Of a stretch of DNA of 64,000 nt, positions 26,506-34,582 are shown in pieces. Position numbers and translations under genes: made by a program. Each line of letters begins with the position of its first letter. Positions within the stretch are counted from its first letter, which is position 1. The stretch is from CAVVZJ01 sp963752755. GTDB taxonomy: Bacteria; Planctomycetota; Planctomycetia; Isosphaerales; Isosphaeraceae. Under the pieces are notes generated by a model. It saw only the letters and a list, made by a program, of their open reading frames with translations. It was not told the DNA's origin and searched no databases. The stretch spans positions 868,001 to 932,000 of the forward strand of contig CAVVZJ010000001.1 of NCBI GenBank assembly GCA_963752755.1. The letters run 5' to 3'.

Positions 26506-27128
26506 ATGATGCGACCACGGGAATTGAGCCGGCAGTTGCGGCGGGGATCGGGAGGAGACCTGCGACGGCGGCGGGGTATCGTCGGCCTGTCCCTACTGGC
26601 CTCGGCCTCGATGGGCCTGATCACCCTCTACCAGATGGGGATCATCCGGCACCTGCCCGAGCCGCCGCTGCCGGGGCTCGACGCCGACGAGGTGGATGCG
26701 TCGGGGGAGGCATATGCCAGGCTCCAGACTCCTGATGCGGCGCTGGGCCTAGAGCGGATTTCGTTCGGTCGTCGAGGATCCCAGCCGAGGGCGGCTGTGC
26801 CACAAGATTTGTGGGCCAGCCGCCCCCGGCGGGCCGGCTCTCCACTCATGCGGGAACCGCTCTAATTAACTACGCCGTGACCGCCGCTATGGCGGCGGCC
26901 GGCGGGTCGGACCGAGCCATCGAGCGGCCCTGGCTGCCGCTGGCCCTGGCCGGCAAGCTGGGGATCAACGCCGTGCAGGCGGGCAAGCTGACCTACGACC
27001 AGTGGGCCCGGCACCGGGCCTTCTGCTCCTGGTGCCTGCTGGCCGCCGGGGCGACCTTCGCCTCGGTGCCGCTGGTGGTCCCGGAGGCGATGGCCGCCCT
27101 GCGTCGGCTGGCCCGTGGCGATACTTGA
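26506..27128 (+). pseudogene. Vitamin K epoxide reductase (VKOR)-family protein interrupted by a MITE
   Basis: The N-terminal part (GIVGLSLLASASMGLITLYQ, then DAALGL) is followed by a 113-bp insertion and then INYAVTAAMAAAGGSDRAIE, WLPLALAGKLGINAVQAGKL and FCSWCLLAAGATFASVPLVV. The CSWC motif is the redox CxxC of VKOR-like enzymes, which make disulfides or recycle quinones in the membrane. Deleting exactly 26752-26864 joins GGC CTA to ATT AAC and restores one open frame (GLINYAVTAA), so the gene was intact before insertion. As it stands, the first frame stops at 26865 without the CxxC. Confidence 0.8.
26752..26864. mobile_element. 113-bp MITE-like insertion flanked by TA duplications
   Basis: The element begins GAGCGG after a TA (26750-26751) and ends CCGCTC before a TA (26863-26864). 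These are inverted ends with a TA target duplication, the pattern of IS630/Tc1-mariner-type non-autonomous elements. It has no coding capacity and disrupts the VKOR gene. Precise removal of one TA copy plus the element restores the frame. Confidence 0.75.
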
Positions 27129-27222
27129 ACTTCCTCCACCGTCCTGGATCCTCGCTCGCCGGGATGGAAGCCCGTGGGCCGCTCCGGGTCCGTGGGGCGG
27201 GTTCTGTGGCGGGGTGTCGCCG

Positions 27223-28002
27223 TCAGCTCGGCGACGATCCCGGCGTCTCCACCTCGGCGGGGCCAGAAGGCCGGTCATGGCCCGCCGACCGCACCCTGCC
27301 GTAATGGCGTCCCAGCCGTTCGGGGGAGACGCCGAGCCAGTACAGCACTTGTAGGAGCACCCAGCGGACGAAGACCGGCGTGAAGGCCCGGTCCTCGAAG
27401 TTGCGGGACGATGTGACCACGGCGGAACGGACAAGGACGAACCGACCGACCCGTCGCAGCCGCCGCAGCAGGTCCAGGTCCTCGAAGATCGGGTAGGGGC
27501 GGAAGCCGCCGACCCGCACGTAGGCCGACCGCCGCACGAAGAACGCCGAGTCGCCGTAGGCTAGTCCCAGGAGCCGGAGCTTCGGGTAGAGCCAGTGGAG
27601 GAACCGGGCCGGGCGGCTCCGGCCGTCGAAGGTGATCTGGAAGTTTCCCCCGACCACGGCGGGGTCGCCAAGCGCCTCGGCGACCCGCCGGGCGGCGTCG
27701 GCGGGTGGCAAAGTGTCGGCGTGGAGGAACCAGAAGACCTCGCCACGGGCGGCGCAGGCCCCGGCGTGCATCTGCCGACCCCGGCCCCGCTCGCAGGTGA
27801 GGACGACCGCATCCCGGCTGCGGGCCACCTCGGCGGTCCGGTCCCGGCTGCCGCCGTCCACGACGATGACCTCGGAGTCGCCGGGCATGCACCCGAGGGC
27901 CTCCAGGGTCACCCTGATCGGCTCCTCCTCGTCGAAGGTGGGGATAATGATCGACAGGATCGGGAGCGATCGATCGTGGTGATCTTCCATCCTCGCCCCC
28001 AT
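27223..28002 (-). CDS. Glycosyltransferase of the TIGR04283 (arsenosugar-associated) type
   Basis: A 259-residue GT2-fold enzyme. From ATG 28002 it reads LPILSIIIPTFDEEEPIRVT, SEVIVVDGGSRDRTAEVARS, CERGRGRQMHAGACAARGEV, FWFLHADTLPP and GGFRPYPIFEDLDLLRRLR. The RGRGRQMNAGA-like block and FLHADTxPP are characteristic of the TIGR04283 group, described in arsenosugar biosynthesis contexts. The DGGS and HAD segments bind the nucleotide-sugar and metal. It is convergent with the VKOR gene and lies near the ars genes, which supports a role with methylated arsenic, although this is an inference. Starts further upstream are open but look non-coding. Confidence 0.8.
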   Translation of the reverse strand: MGARMEDHHDRSLPILSIIIPTFDEEEPIRVTLEALGCMPGDSEVIVVDGGSRDRTAEVARSRDAVVLTCERGRGRQMHAGACAARGEVFWFLHADTLPPADAARRVAEALGDPAVVGGNFQITFDGRSRPARFLHWLYPKLRLLGLAYGDSAFFVRRSAYVRVGGFRPYPIFEDLDLLRRLRRVGRFVLVRSAVVTSSRNFEDRAFTPVFVRWVLLQVLYWLGVSPERLGRHYGRVRSAGHDRPSGPAEVETPGSSPS

Positions 28003-28183
28003 GGCAGAAGTGCCCCCGGCGGCTCGACCGCCTGGCGACCGGGAAAGCCATGAGAGGCCGGTCGAGGATCGGCGGTTGGCGTCCTGCGTCACACTCACAT
28101 CCCATGCCCCGACCGGGAAGCCCCGAGAGCCGCCCCGCATGATCGCCTCCGGGATCGAGGCGAGTGCCATGATCGGCCATCGC

Positions 28184-29034
28184 CTACAACCCGCACATCC
28201 CCTCGCACTCGGAGTGGGCGACCCCGCCCATCACTTCCCCGCCGCCGAGGTCCGCCTGGGCCAGCGGCAGGCAGGATCGGTGCCGGTAGATCGCCTGCTC
28301 CAGAGTCCGATTGGCGACCGTGCCGGGCCTCCGCATCGCCTCGTCCACCTCGACGGCCCTGGCCTAGCCCGACGGATCGGTATCCCGCAGCTGCCGCCAC
28401 TCGGCGTTCGAGCGGTACGGGCAGAAGACGCAGGTGCTCCTCGACACCTCGTGGGGGATCGCCTGCCTTCGGAGGTAGTCCACGCAGTTGGCCCTGGTCA
28501 TCTCGTCGTCGAAGAGCGGGAAGCGCCCCTCCGCCCACGGGTGGCCCACGAACCGGACCTTGACCTTCAAGACCCGGCGGGGCTCGTCATGCGAGAGGCC
28601 GAAGTACTGGATGACTCTGACGCCCCTGGACATCAGCTGGCGGTACTCCAGGCCGACGACCTAGCGGCGGATGATCTGCTCGACGACGTGGATCTTGTAC
28701 TCGGTGGTGCATTGCCGACGCAGCATGCCACGAGTTACCCCCGGCGTGGCGCTGTTGAAGGCGGGATCGAGGCGAACCACTAACCCGTGCTGTTCTTGCC
28801 GTGGATCAGGTCGTCGCCCAAGCGGCCCGCCGACGCCGAGAGGATGGGAGGGCCTTCCAGGGACTCGAGCCAGTCGAGGCGGCGGCAAACACACTCGAGT
28901 TCTTCCTGCGTGTCGGCGAAGACGGCATGGTCGATCTGCTCATCGAGTTCGCCGCCCAGGAACATCAGGTTGAGGGCGGTGGACTGGACCCCGGCACCGA
29001 GGTTGAGTATGCGATAGGTCTTGGTTTCTTCCAC
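28184..29034 (-). pseudogene. PAPS-reductase/ATP-pyrophosphatase-like protein with three in-frame TAG codons
   Basis: GTG at 29034 starts a frame with YRILNLGAGVQSTALNLMFL (the SGGxxS-like PP-loop is GAGVQST) and HAVFADTQEELECVCRRLDW. The continuation WFASIPAFNSATPG...LRRQCTTEYKIHVVEQIIRR, VIQYFGLSHDEPRRV, RSTCVFCPYRSNAEWRQLRD, AVEVDEAMR and HSECEGMCGL is family-like. It is broken by TAG codons after NSTG, after IIRR and after DPSG, plus a one-base shift near 28760. The whole length of about 280 codons is otherwise preserved. Three stops and a shift make a pseudogene likely. Confidence 0.7.
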
Positions 29035-29050
29035 GCCCTATGTAGGGCGT
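29033..29050. repeat. 18-bp near-perfect palindrome overlapping a start codon
   Basis: ACGCCCTA-TG-TAGGGCGT is symmetric except for the central TG. It overlaps the GTG start of the PAPS-reductase-like pseudogene and could be an operator. Confidence 0.45.
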
Positions 29051-29162
29051 AGGAATCGGATTTCACCGGGCATGGGAGACGGCAGGAGCCCAGGTTGAGG
29101 CCGGCGGCAACGTCGGGGCCAGCTCGTCATGGGTTCGGCCCCTCCACCGTCGCCTCTGGCCC

Positions 29163-29204
29163 TTGACGATCCCTGACGCCCCCTCTATATTCGATCAAAC
29201 GAAT
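29163..29204 (+). promoter_or_regulatory. arsR promoter and probable ArsR operator
   Basis: TTGACG (29163-29168), a 17-base spacer and TATATT (29186-29191) form a strong sigma-70 promoter. The inverted repeat ATTCG-N6-CGAAT (29189-29204) overlaps the -10 box, the expected start of transcription and the arsR ATG at 29203. The mRNA would be almost leaderless, and ArsR binding there would block its own transcription. Confidence 0.7.
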
Positions 29205-29577
29205 GAAGAACGGACGTGCCACCAGCCCCGGCCTCGACGAGTCCACCCGCACCCTGGCGGCGTTCGCCGACCCGGTGCGCCTGCGCCTCTTGAGCCTGCT
29301 GGCCGGCGAGCACGAGGAGGTCTGCGTCTGCCACCTGCACGGGGCGCTGGAGCTGCCCCAGCCGACCGTCTCCCGCCACCTGGCCTACCTCCGCAAGCTC
29401 GGCCTGGTCGTTGGGCGCAAGGAGGGACTGTGGGTCCACTACCAGCTAGCCCGGCCCCGGACGGGCCTGCACCGCATCCTGCTCGGCTGCCTCGGCACCT
29501 GCCTGGGCGACCCCGAGGTCTTCGCCGAGGACCGGCGGCGACTCGACGGGCTCCTGGGCTGCTGCGGGGGGCCGTAG
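29203..29577 (+). CDS. arsR: ArsR-family arsenite-responsive repressor
   Basis: A 124-residue winged-helix repressor. LAAFADPVRLRLLSLLAGEH leads into the metal-sensing helix EEVCVCHLHGAL, where Cys41 and Cys43 form the CxC As(III)-binding site of classical ArsR. LPQPTVSRHLAYLRKLGLVV is the DNA-recognition helix and wing. The C-terminus has additional Cys (GCLGTCLG and a final LLGCCGGP). It heads the ars operon and its promoter overlaps a dyad that fits autoregulation. Arsenite release from DNA would switch on acr3, the phosphatase and arsM. Confidence 0.93.
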   Translation: MKNGRATSPGLDESTRTLAAFADPVRLRLLSLLAGEHEEVCVCHLHGALELPQPTVSRHLAYLRKLGLVVGRKEGLWVHYQLARPRTGLHRILLGCLGTCLGDPEVFAEDRRRLDGLLGCCGGP

Positions 29578-29648
29578 TCCCGCCCCTTTTTTACCCCTTA
29601 ATATTCGCCTGAGCCCATATGGAGAGCCGGGCACGAGGAGGCCCTTCT

Positions 29649-30758
29649 GTGACCACCGACGTGATCACCTGCCACCCCCGCACCACGGGGCGGCTCTCGA
29701 CCCTGGACCGCTACCTGACGCTCTGGATCTTCTCGGCGATGGCCACAGGCGTCCTGCTGGGCAACGTCGCCCCCTCGGTCGTCCGGTCGATCACGGGCCT
29801 GTCCGTCGGCACGACCTCGATCCCGATCGCCGTCGGCCTGATCCTGATGATGTACCCGCCGCTGGCCAAGGTGCGGTACGAGGAGCTGGGCCACGTCTTC
29901 CGCAACACCAAGATCCTGGCCCTCTCGCTCGTCCAGAACTGGGTCATCGGCCCGCTGCTGATGTTCGGCCTGGCCCTGGCCTTCCTCGCCGACCGGCCCG
30001 AGTACGCCATCGGGCTGATCCTGATCGGGCTGGCTCGCTGCATCGCCATGGTGATCGTCTGGAACGACCTCGCCAAAGGCGACACCGAGTACGCCGCCGG
30101 GCTGGTGGCCCTCAACAGCGTCTTCCAGGTGCTCGCCTACTCGGCCTACGCCTACGTCTTCGTCCGGGTGCTGCCGCCGCTGCTGGGCTACGACTTCGGG
30201 TCGGTGGACCTCTCGGGCATCACCATGGGCGAGATCGCCCGAAGTGTCTTCATCTACCTGGGCATCCCCTTCCTGGCGGGGATGCTGACCCGGCTCGTGG
30301 GGATGCGGGCGAAGGGACGGGAATGGTACGAGCGGCGGTTCATCCCCACCATCAGCCCGCTGACGCTGGTGGCGCTGCTGTTCACCATCGTCGTGATGTT
30401 CTCCTTGCAGGGCGAGAACATCGTCCGCATCCCGCTCGATGTGCTCCGCATCGCCGTGCCGCTGCTGATCTACTTCGTCGTGATGTTCCTCGTCTCGTTC
30501 TGGATGGGGCACCGGCTGGGGGCGGATTATTCGAAGACGGCCACGCTATCGTTCACGGCGGCTTCGAACAACTTCGAGCTGGCCATCGCCGTGGCGGTGG
30601 CCGTCTTCGGCATCGGCAGCGGGGCGGCGTTCGCCGCGGTCATCGGCCCGCTGGTGGAGGTGCCGGTGCTGATCGGACTGGTCAACGTCGCCCTGTACTT
30701 CCGGCGGCGCTACTTCGAGCCCGCCGGAGAACCGGTCGGCCAGGGAGCGAATCCATGA
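29649..30758 (+). CDS. acr3: ACR3-family arsenite efflux permease
   Basis: A membrane transporter of about 370 residues and ten helices. Conserved segments include LTLWIFSAMATGVLLGNVAP, ILMMYPPLAKVRYEE, NWVIGPLLMFGLALAFL, GLARCIAMVIVWNDLAKGD (containing the essential Cys) and SFTAASNNFELAIAVAVAVF. GTG at 29649 is chosen because GAGGAGG at 29635-29641 is ideally placed; an in-frame ATG lies at 29619. It exports As(III) using the proton motive force. The stop overlaps the next gene's ATG by 4 bp, so the two are translationally coupled. Confidence 0.95.
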   Translation: MTTDVITCHPRTTGRLSTLDRYLTLWIFSAMATGVLLGNVAPSVVRSITGLSVGTTSIPIAVGLILMMYPPLAKVRYEELGHVFRNTKILALSLVQNWVIGPLLMFGLALAFLADRPEYAIGLILIGLARCIAMVIVWNDLAKGDTEYAAGLVALNSVFQVLAYSAYAYVFVRVLPPLLGYDFGSVDLSGITMGEIARSVFIYLGIPFLAGMLTRLVGMRAKGREWYERRFIPTISPLTLVALLFTIVVMFSLQGENIVRIPLDVLRIAVPLLIYFVVMFLVSFWMGHRLGADYSKTATLSFTAASNNFELAIAVAVAVFGIGSGAAFAAVIGPLVEVPVLIGLVNVALYFRRRYFEPAGEPVGQGANP

Positions 30759-31465
30759 CCGGCCCCTCGACCCCAAAACCCGAGATCGCCGACAGCCGTG
30801 GCCGCCTGCTGCCGGGCCTCGCCGAGTACTTCGATGGACTGGCCCGCACCGCCGACCGGATCGGCGAGGCCCACCGTGTGGCGGGCGAGGCGCTGGCGAC
30901 CTGGATCGCCGGGAATTACCGGCTCGGCCAGGCCCTCAACGTCATCGTCGTCTGCACGGGCAACAGCCGGCGGAGCATCCTCGGCTCGACGATGGGCAAC
31001 CTCGCCGCCGCCTCCTGCGGGATGCCCGAGGTCCGCTTTTACAGCGGCGGGACCGAACCGACGGCCTTCAACCCCCGCACGATTGCCGCCCTGCGACGCA
31101 TCGGCGTGGAGGTCGAGCCCACCGGCGAGGAGGCCCCGAGGGGCGAGCCGGAGGTCGCCAACCCGATCTACCGGGTGTGCTGGGGAGCGCCGGGGGAGCC
31201 GCCGATGGAGGCCGTCGAGTTCTCCAAGCGGTACGACGACCCGACCAACCCGCAGCAGGGCTTCGCCGCCCTGATGGTCTGCGACGAGGCCGACGCCGGC
31301 TGCCCGGCGGTCCGGGGTGCGGCTCTGCGGCTCTCGATGACGCTGGCCGACCCGAAGGAACAGGACGGTACGCCCGAAGAGGCCGCCCGGTACGACGAGC
31401 GGCGGGACGACCTCGGGCGGCTCATGATGTGGGTGATGGGGCAGGCCCGACGACAACTGCGTTGA
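30755..31465 (+). CDS. Low-molecular-weight phosphatase-like arsenate reductase (ArsC-like)
   Basis: A 236-residue protein with the P-loop VVCTGNSRRSILGSTMGN, where Cys67-x5-Arg73 is the CX5R active site of the LMW-PTP/ArsC fold. A second Cys region, ALMVCDEADAGCPAVRGAAL, resembles the redox Cys segment of thioredoxin-coupled arsenate reductases. It is longer than usual because of an N-terminal helical extension of about 60 residues and an internal insert around 130-165. Its place inside the operon, overlapping acr3 by 4 bp, supports arsenate-to-arsenite reduction. The exact electron donor is unknown. Confidence 0.8.
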   Translation: MTGPSTPKPEIADSRGRLLPGLAEYFDGLARTADRIGEAHRVAGEALATWIAGNYRLGQALNVIVVCTGNSRRSILGSTMGNLAAASCGMPEVRFYSGGTEPTAFNPRTIAALRRIGVEVEPTGEEAPRGEPEVANPIYRVCWGAPGEPPMEAVEFSKRYDDPTNPQQGFAALMVCDEADAGCPAVRGAALRLSMTLADPKEQDGTPEEAARYDERRDDLGRLMMWVMGQARRQLR

Positions 31466-31504
31466 GCCGGGGGGAGTGATTCTCGAACCGAAGGGAGTAG
31501 ACCG

Positions 31505-32545
31505 ATGTCCGAGTCGATCACGAAGGCGGTGAAGGACAAGTACGGCTCGGTGGCCGCCAGCGGCCTGTCGAGCGACCACGAGGGCGTCCGGGCTGTGGCC
31601 GAGGCGTTCGGCTACTCGCCCGAGGAGCTGGCCTCGATCCCCGCCGAGGCCAACATGGGCCTCTCCTGCGGCAATCCGACGGCCACCGCCAACCTGCGGG
31701 AAGGGGAGACGGTCGTGGACCTCGGCAGCGGCGGCGGCCTCGACGTGCTCCTGGCGGCCCGCAAGGTCGGCTCGACGGGCAAGGCCATTGGCATCGACAT
31801 GACGCCGGAGATGATCGAGTTGGCCCGCCGCAACGCCGAGAGGTCGGGCCTGGCCAACGTCGAGTTCCACCTGGCGACGATCGACCGGCTGCCGCTGCCG
31901 GACGCCTCGGCCGACTGCATGATCTCTAACTGCGTGATCAACCTGGCCCCCGACAAGCCCGCCGTCTTTCGGGAGATCGCCCGAGTGCTCAAGCCGGGCG
32001 GTCGGCTGGCCGTCAGCGACATCGCCCTGAAGCGGGAACTGCCGCCGGAACTCGGAGGCGACCTGATGGCTTACGTCGGCTGCATCGCCGGGGCGATCCC
32101 GATCGAGGAGTACCGGCGAGGCCTGATCGAGGCGGGGTTTGCCCACGTCGAGGTGATTGACAGCGGCAAGGATCTCAACGCCTACGCCAAGGTCGAGAAC
32201 CAGGCCGGCTGCTGCTCGCCGCCGACCGCCTCGCCCACGCCGGCCAGCGCCGAGCCGGCCTGCTGCACGCCGGCCGCCGCCCCGCCGGGCTCGCCGGGCG
32301 CCGTGTCGGCCTGCTGCGAGCCGAGCCCCGTGTCGATCCGCCCCTCGGCGACCGAGGGGGCCTGCTGCTCCGGGGCGGCGACTCCGCCGTCCGGCCCGGC
32401 CGTCGCCGAGTCGGGCTGCTGCACGCCGGCCCCGAGGTCGGAGGGCGATGAGGCACTGCACGGGCGGCTGGCCGAGCTGCTGAGGCGCTACGACGTGAAC
32501 GACTACGCCGCCAGCGTGAAGGTCTTCGCCGTCAAGCCCCGGTGA
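31505..32545 (+). CDS. arsM: Arsenite S-adenosylmethyltransferase ArsM with five Cys-Cys pairs
   Basis: A 346-residue enzyme that methylates As(III) with SAM. The start is preceded by a purine-rich site. Motifs are MGLSCGNPTATANLREGETV (Cys55), the SAM loop VVDLGSGGGLDVLLAARKVG, MISNCVINLAPDK (Cys143) and VGCIAGAIPIEEYR (Cys193); these three Cys are the As(III) ligands. After residue 230 a Pro/Ala/Ser-rich segment carries CC at 236, 253, 270, 287 and 305, spaced 17, 17, 17 and 18 residues, then a short conserved-looking tail (RYDVNDYAASVKVFAV). The extra pairs could capture arsenite. It overlaps the MFS remnant on the other strand by 14 bp. Confidence 0.93.
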   Translation: MSESITKAVKDKYGSVAASGLSSDHEGVRAVAEAFGYSPEELASIPAEANMGLSCGNPTATANLREGETVVDLGSGGGLDVLLAARKVGSTGKAIGIDMTPEMIELARRNAERSGLANVEFHLATIDRLPLPDASADCMISNCVINLAPDKPAVFREIARVLKPGGRLAVSDIALKRELPPELGGDLMAYVGCIAGAIPIEEYRRGLIEAGFAHVEVIDSGKDLNAYAKVENQAGCCSPPTASPTPASAEPACCTPAAAPPGSPGAVSACCEPSPVSIRPSATEGACCSGAATPPSGPAVAESGCCTPAPRSEGDEALHGRLAELLRRYDVNDYAASVKVFAVKPR

Positions 32546-33747
32546 CCCCTGCTCCCGTCCCGTCTCGTCGGATGCCTGCCAGCATCAGGGCGGCGACCAG
32601 GGCCAGGGCCGCCCCCCAGTCGAAGGCCGCCAGGGCACCAAAGGACTCGTACAGGGCTCCGAAAATCAGGCTCGACGGCAGCGCCGCCACCCCGATGGCG
32701 AAGTTGTACCAGCCGAATGCCAGCCCCTTCCGCTCGCTCCCGACAAGATCGGCGATCAGCGCCTTCTCGGCGGGCTCGGTCAGGGCGTAGAAGCCTGAAT
32801 AGCCGAGGAACAAGGCCCAGACGTGCCACGCCTCGGTGACCAGGGCGAAGGCCAGGTAGATCAGGGCGTACACGCCCCAGCCGCCGAGGATCCGCGGCCG
32901 GGGGCCGAGCCGGTCCACCGCCCGACCGGCCAGCCGATTGCCGCCACTCTTGGCGACGTGGAAGACGCACCAGAGGATCGGCAGCAGGCCTGTGGGCACA
33001 CCCAACTCCTCCGCCCTCACCAGCAGGAACGCATCGCTGGCGTTGCCGAGGGTGAGGACCACCAGGGCCAGCAGGAGCAGGCGGAAGTCCCGCCCGAACG
33101 GCTCCAGCGTCAGCCTCAGCTTCTCCGACGGCGAGCCTTTCGGCACTGTCTCCCGCAATCCGAGCACCCGCACGGTCACGACGACCAGGCCCGGCACCAG
33201 CGTCAGCAGGAACAGGGTCCGCAGTTGACCGGGCCAGGCCAGGAGGAAGGCCGAGGCCAGCAAAGGGCCGATCGCCGCCCCCAGGTGGTCTATCCGCCCG
33301 GTGGAAGCCGAAGGCCCGGCCCCGGTTGCCCAGCTCGGTGGAGTCGGCGATCAGGGCGTCTTGGGACGAGGTCCGCACTCCCTTGCCGACCCGATCGTCC
33401 ACTCGGGCGGCGAAGAGTTGCCAGGGGCGGTCGCCAGGCCGATCAGAGGGCGGGCGATCGTGGCCAGGGCGTAGCCGAACACGACGAACCCCTTGCGCCG
33501 CCCGGGTCCGGTCCGAGCGTCCTCCCGACCAGAGCTTCAGCAGGCTGGCCGTCGATTCGGCCACGCCCTTGAAGAGGCCGAGATGGACCCGGTTGCCGCC
33601 CCGGACCGTCAGGAGGAACTGGGGCAGCAGCGGGTAGATCATCTCGCTGGCGATGTCGTTGAGCAGGCTCGCCAGGCCCAGGAGCTTGACGTTGCGAGGC
33701 CGGGCTGCCGGCGTCCTCGTGGAGGAGGGCGTCGGCGAGCGGCTCAT
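32532..33747 (-). pseudogene. MFS transporter with three frameshifts
   Basis: From ATG 33747 the protein reads KLLGLASLLNDIASEMIYPL, then GLFKGVAESTASLLKLWSGG, the start of a 12-helix MFS carrier related to putative arsenic or drug exporters. A shift near 33515 leads to KGFVVFGYALATIARPLIGL, a second near 33421 to WQLFAARVDDRVGKGVRTSS, and a third near 33290 to LLASAFLLAWPGQLRTLFLL and the rest to the stop at 32532. The sequence is well preserved between shifts, so it is either newly broken or badly sequenced. Its 3' end overlaps arsM by 14 bp in convergent orientation. A role in exporting organoarsenicals is only suggested by position. Confidence 0.75.
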
Positions 33748-33834
33748 CGAGAAAGGCCCTCCTCGGAGACCAGACCCTCCCCGCACGGACCGAACTCGTC
33801 GGTTTCATCACCCTCAGCAGGCGAGGATGAGACG

Positions 33835-34386
33835 TCAGAGCGGCCAGTCGGCCTCCGGGTCGAAGTTGATGATCCTCGTCTCCGGCTCGTCCGGGACCTG
33901 GGGCCGCAGATACGGCTTGTCCGACGACTTGTGGCACGAGTAGCACATCTCCAGGCTCGTCCGGTAGACCCGCTCGAAGGCGGGCCGGTCCTTTTCGTCG
34001 ATGGCCTTCTTCAACTCGGTCAGCTGGCTGTTCTCGAAGGATTCAAGGATGTTGACGAGGTTGACCTCCTTCCCCTGGTTGTCCTTGCGGATCGGGATGC
34101 GGCGCACCGCCCAGTGCAGGTGCGACTTCGTCTCCGCCAGGTAGAAGTCGGCCAGCGGCCAGTTCTCGGCCCGACCGGCGAACCAGAGGTTCGTGAAATG
34201 CTGGCCCACGTCGGCCATGATGTGCGCCTGGTCCGGCACCAGGCCCTCCATCGCCTCGACTCGGGCGATCAGCTCGTCCCGAGACGGCTCCTCCTCCGGG
34301 GCGGCGGCTGGCACGGGGCGGCCCCGGACGGCGATCAGGAGGGCCAGCGGGATCAGGACCAGCACGATCACGAACGCTCGACGCAT
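33835..34386 (-). CDS. Exported monoheme cytochrome c-like protein
   Basis: A 183-residue protein with an N-terminal membrane or signal helix (MRRAFVIVLVLIPLALLIAV) and one heme-binding motif, MCYSCHKSSDKPYL (Cys148, Cys151, His152), near the C-terminus. The region before it is helical (MADVGQHFTNLWFAGRAENW, LADFYLAETKSHLHWAVRRI), as in cytochrome c-prime-type four-helix bundles. It is likely a periplasmic electron carrier or sensor. It lies 87 bp upstream of the MFS remnant on the same strand. A link to arsenic is not shown. Confidence 0.75.
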   Translation of the reverse strand: MRRAFVIVLVLIPLALLIAVRGRPVPAAAPEEEPSRDELIARVEAMEGLVPDQAHIMADVGQHFTNLWFAGRAENWPLADFYLAETKSHLHWAVRRIPIRKDNQGKEVNLVNILESFENSQLTELKKAIDEKDRPAFERVYRTSLEMCYSCHKSSDKPYLRPQVPDEPETRIINFDPEADWPL

Positions 34387-34582
34387 GGTGTCGCTCCTTG
34401 GGGAGTGCGGTGGGGTCGATCCGTTGTCAGGGTCAGGCTCTTACGAGCCTCGCCGTTGTCTCTCCACGTTTCAGGGGTATTGCGGTTGGGTAGTTCCCAT
34501 TTTCGACTTCGATTGAGTCAAGCGTCATGGCCCACCGTAGCAGGAACGTCCCGGGCGGTGTAGAGCCCCGATGAGGAGATGG

